From assembly GCA_036510975.1 (NCBI GenBank), contig DATCCY010000050.1, forward strand, positions 1 to 7,775: 7,775 nt of DNA, read 5' to 3'. Source of the DNA: Longivirga sp036510975 (GTDB taxonomy: Bacteria; Actinomycetota; Actinomycetes; S36-B12; CAIYMF01). The first letter of the stretch is position 1. Every line of letters starts with the position of its first letter. The notes beneath the pieces were generated by a model. It was not told the DNA's origin, made no database searches, and was given only the letters and a program-made list of their open reading frames with translations. Position numbers and translations under genes: made by a program. Below are positions 5,661-7,775 of the stretch, piece after piece.

Positions 5661-7562
5661 TCAGGCGGTCGGGGCCACCGGCGGGTCCACGGGCGCGGGC
5701 GGCGCGGGCTGCGCGGCTGCGAACGGGGTGCCGACGGAGTCCAGCGTGATGAGCACGGTCGCCGCCCCCACCGTGACGGTGAGGGTGCTGGTGCCGTCCG
5801 GGTTGGCGGTGCGGCCGACGCCCACGGCGTCCCCGGCCCCGGAGGGGACGATGACGGTGAGCATCCGGGTGGTCCAGCCGGTCGACACGAACTGCGCGTC
5901 GTAGTTGGGGGCCACCCGACCGATCCCGCCGGCCTGCGCGAACTTCGTCACGGCCACGCTGCGGGTCGACGGCGTGCCGGTGACGGGCACGCGCACGAGC
6001 GTGACCTTCTCCGACCCGGCGGTCGCGGTGATCTGGTCCGTGCCGTCGACGTGGACGCCGTAGCCCGGCGGGAGGTGCCAGTGCTGGCGGTAGACGCCGG
6101 CGGTGATCTTCGGGACCAGGCTCTTCATGGTGGCGGCCGACCAGTCGTTGACGACCATGACGTCGGGCACCGCGCCGTGCGTGACGAGGACGCTGCGCGC
6201 CCGGCTCACGCCCAGGTTCGGCCGGTCGACGACGGTGTAGGCGTCGAACGGGTCGGACTGCACCGAGCGGGTGAGGGACGCGACCGTGTGGGCCGCGTGC
6301 ACGCCGTCGAGCGCGAGCTCGTTGTGTGCGGCGGGCTGCCACATCGCGACGCGCAGCCTCGCGTTCGAGTACCCGGGGAAGCCGGAGTCCATGAGCACGT
6401 TGTGGCCGCGGGCGTAGTAGGTCACGGCCGTGTGGTCGAAGTGCCCGTGCAGCGTGGTGCCGGGCCCGAAGCGCAGCGAGTAGAACGAGGCCGCGTTCAT
6501 CGGCGGTGCCCAGGTGCTGCGGCCGAAGACGTAGCCGCCGTTCGGGTAGACGCCCACGCGGCTCGCGGGCGGGGTGCCGGTTGCGCCGCCGGAGACGGCG
6601 TACTCGGTGGGGGTGCCGGTCCACGACGACGGCGGAACGGCTGAGGTGTCGCCGATCTGGACGAGGTTGCCGTCGGGCTGGGTGGCCTGGGCGACGAACT
6701 CGGCCAGCATCGGCAGCCGGTCGAACCCGGCCGGCGGCTGCAGGCCGCACTGCTGGAGCTTGGTGAGCGCCGTCGTCCACTGGACGTAGGAGTAGCCGGC
6801 GTAGCCGGGCGCCTGCTCGTTGCTCGAGCCGTCGGGGAGGACCGACCGGCGCAGCGCGAAGTCCATGTGGGCCGCTGCAGCGTCGGCGATGCTCCTCGGG
6901 CCGACGATGCAGCCGACTGCGAGTGCGCCGAGGTCCTGCTCCATGCCCTGGTTCCAGGCACCCTTCCAATGGGCCATGAGGTACGCCGCGTGTGCGCGTG
7001 CGGCGTTCACGAGCCACGCCGGCCGACCGAGGGCCTCGGCGAGGCAGGCCAGCGCCTGGGTGCGGTGCCCCATCGACGCGATCTGCTCGGCGGTCGGCGA
7101 GGAGGTCAGCCGGGGATTGGCGGCCAGGTAGCTGCGGACGACGGCGGTGACGCGGGCCAGCGCGACGGCGCTGTCGGCGGGGGTCGAGCGGTGCCGTGTG
7201 CCGTTGACCAGGTAGTCGTGGCCGGTCGCCGCCGACGCCAGGTTGCCGAGCCACTTGAGGCTGGTGAACCAGATCCGCCACGAGACGTTGCGGTAGGGGT
7301 TGGCCCCCCACGCGATCGACGCGCCGGCGCCCACCTTGGCCGCGGGGAAGCCGGGGATCTTGACGACGTCGGCCATCACCTGCTCGTAGGGGTTGCTCGT
7401 GGGCAGGCCGCTCCACGACGGGCACTGCGAGGCGTCGGTGCCCACCACGGACGGGTTGGCGTCCGCGGCGGTGGCGGGCGAGGCCGCCCCGCCCGGCACG
7501 GCGACGAGGGCCAGGCTCAGCGCCGCTGCGGCGAGACCCGCCAGCCAGCCACGTCGCGACAT
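5661..7562 (-). CDS. Secreted heparinase II/III-like polysaccharide lyase
   Basis: A 633-residue protein from ATG 7562. The signal peptide has SRRGW at 2-6 and an Ala/Leu core to about 22, with cleavage near 29-34, so it is exported. The body fits an alpha/alpha-toroid followed by a beta-sandwich, the fold of heparinase II/III and related PL families that cleave uronate-containing glycans by beta-elimination. Family-like blocks are WNQGMEQD (203-210), DGSSNEQAPGYAGYSY (244-259), the HGHFDH cluster (372-377) leading to MDSGFPGY (391-398), and AHNELALDG (412-420). Candidate catalytic residues by analogy are Asn 204, Tyr 254 or 257, and His 374 or 377; the assignment is inferred. The C-terminus (618-633) is a Pro/Ala tail without an LPXTG motif. 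ATG 7562 is preferred over the adjacent GTG 7565 because GGAGG sits eight bases before it. The substrate cannot be read from sequence. Its place just upstream of glycosyltransferases suggests it acts on the glycan they make. Confidence 0.85.
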   Translation of the reverse strand: MSRRGWLAGLAAAALSLALVAVPGGAASPATAADANPSVVGTDASQCPSWSGLPTSNPYEQVMADVVKIPGFPAAKVGAGASIAWGANPYRNVSWRIWFTSLKWLGNLASAATGHDYLVNGTRHRSTPADSAVALARVTAVVRSYLAANPRLTSSPTAEQIASMGHRTQALACLAEALGRPAWLVNAARAHAAYLMAHWKGAWNQGMEQDLGALAVGCIVGPRSIADAAAAHMDFALRRSVLPDGSSNEQAPGYAGYSYVQWTTALTKLQQCGLQPPAGFDRLPMLAEFVAQATQPDGNLVQIGDTSAVPPSSWTGTPTEYAVSGGATGTPPASRVGVYPNGGYVFGRSTWAPPMNAASFYSLRFGPGTTLHGHFDHTAVTYYARGHNVLMDSGFPGYSNARLRVAMWQPAAHNELALDGVHAAHTVASLTRSVQSDPFDAYTVVDRPNLGVSRARSVLVTHGAVPDVMVVNDWSAATMKSLVPKITAGVYRQHWHLPPGYGVHVDGTDQITATAGSEKVTLVRVPVTGTPSTRSVAVTKFAQAGGIGRVAPNYDAQFVSTGWTTRMLTVIVPSGAGDAVGVGRTANPDGTSTLTVTVGAATVLITLDSVGTPFAAAQPAPPAPVDPPVAPTA

Positions 7563-7565
7563 CAC

Positions 7566-7701
7566 GCCCTCCTCCGCGCCGGCACGCGCTGCTCCGCACT
7601 CGCGGGGCGCGCCGGTCCTACGGGAGTCATCGGCACGTGCACGCTCGGCCTGTGGGTACGAACGGGTGACGCGCGTCGCAGATGGTCGGCATCGTCGCAG
7701 G
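7566..7701. other. Gap between the partial upstream gene and the lyase gene
   Basis: This 136-base gap has no TANNNT -10 with a credible -35 for the lyase gene and no strong terminator for the upstream gene, so read-through from upstream is plausible. It holds a 10-bp palindrome GACGCGCGTC at 7668-7677, an 8-bp palindrome GCACGTGC at 7633-7640, and the GGAGGAGG ribosome site directly before the lyase start. No gene is supported here. Confidence 0.4.
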
Positions 7702-7775
7702 TCAGGAGGTTGCGGCCGTGCGCTCGGTCGTGTCGTTGAGCGACGGGCCGATGCCGACGGTGAAGACCCAGGAGC
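7702..7775 (-). CDS. C-terminal end of an unidentified protein (truncated by window)
   Basis: The minus-strand frame from the window edge to TGA at 7702-7704 gives 23 residues, beginning SWVFTVGIGPSLNDTTER and ending AATS. Twenty-two of the 23 codons end in G or C, as in the other genes of this window, while the neighbouring frames are clearly poorer; this is the main support. The stop is 136 bases before the lyase start, on the same strand, so it is probably the preceding gene of the same cluster. The residues are too few to name a family. Confidence 0.5.
   Translation of the reverse strand, partial: SWVFTVGIGPSLNDTTERTAATS

Noticed and set aside
4229..5749. Long plus-strand open frame (506 codons) opposite the two-module glycosyltransferase
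   Set aside because: It is the same kind of antisense shadow. It resembles the frame at 1329-3011 only because the underlying glycosyltransferase modules are duplicated.
5623..7599. Minus-strand open frame of 658 codons overlapping the lyase
   Set aside because: It is an Arg-rich out-of-frame reading of the lyase gene. The frame of 5661-7562 has a signal peptide and recognisable lyase motifs.
7581..7613. Leader hairpin before the lyase gene (CCGC-ACTC-GCGG inside GGCACGC/GCGCGCC arms)
   Set aside because: The stem is broken by an internal loop and needs a G-T pair. Folds of this quality are expected by chance at this GC content.
6867..7739. Plus-strand open frame of 290 codons reaching into the gap beyond the lyase start
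   Set aside because: It is mostly antisense to the lyase N-terminus and low in complexity, with no recognisable domain.

Overview
The window is very GC-rich (about 70% by eye), with G or C at almost every third codon position in the coding frames, GTG and ATG starts, and tight minus-strand gene packing. This fits a high-GC actinomycete. Nocardioidaceae-like is my guess from the protein types; nothing here fixes the genus.

Layout, left to right. Positions 1-191 hold the 3' end of a plus-strand collagen-like gene, Gly-Pro-Thr triplets up to the stop. A perfect 17-bp GC-rich hairpin (206-243) separates it from everything else. All remaining genes are on the minus strand and run toward that hairpin. 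In transcription order they are: the last 23 codons of an unidentified gene (7702-7775); a secreted heparinase II/III-like polysaccharide lyase (5661-7562); an 886-residue protein with two glycosyltransferase modules (2936-5596); a 525-residue GT4-type glycosyltransferase overlapping it by GTGA (1362-2939); and an exported DUF3048 (YerB-like) protein (257-1315).

The most striking structure is a tandem duplication. Residues 23-516 of the two-module protein align with residues 17-510 of the next gene without a gap over 494 residues, about 75% identical by hand count. At DNA level this is a 1,482-bp direct repeat with an offset of 2,639 bp. One copy carries an extra C-terminal glycosyltransferase; the other stands alone.

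Together the minus-strand genes look like one transcription unit for a cell-surface or extracellular glycan: two or three glycosyltransferase activities in the cytoplasm, an exported lyase that may trim or release the polymer, and an exported DUF3048 protein of unknown role. The collagen-like gene is convergent, so not in the same transcript. Its dense threonines raise the untested idea that it is a glycoprotein substrate. No tRNA, rRNA, CRISPR array, insertion sequence or phage gene was seen. The plus-strand open frames opposite the minus-strand genes are composition artefacts.
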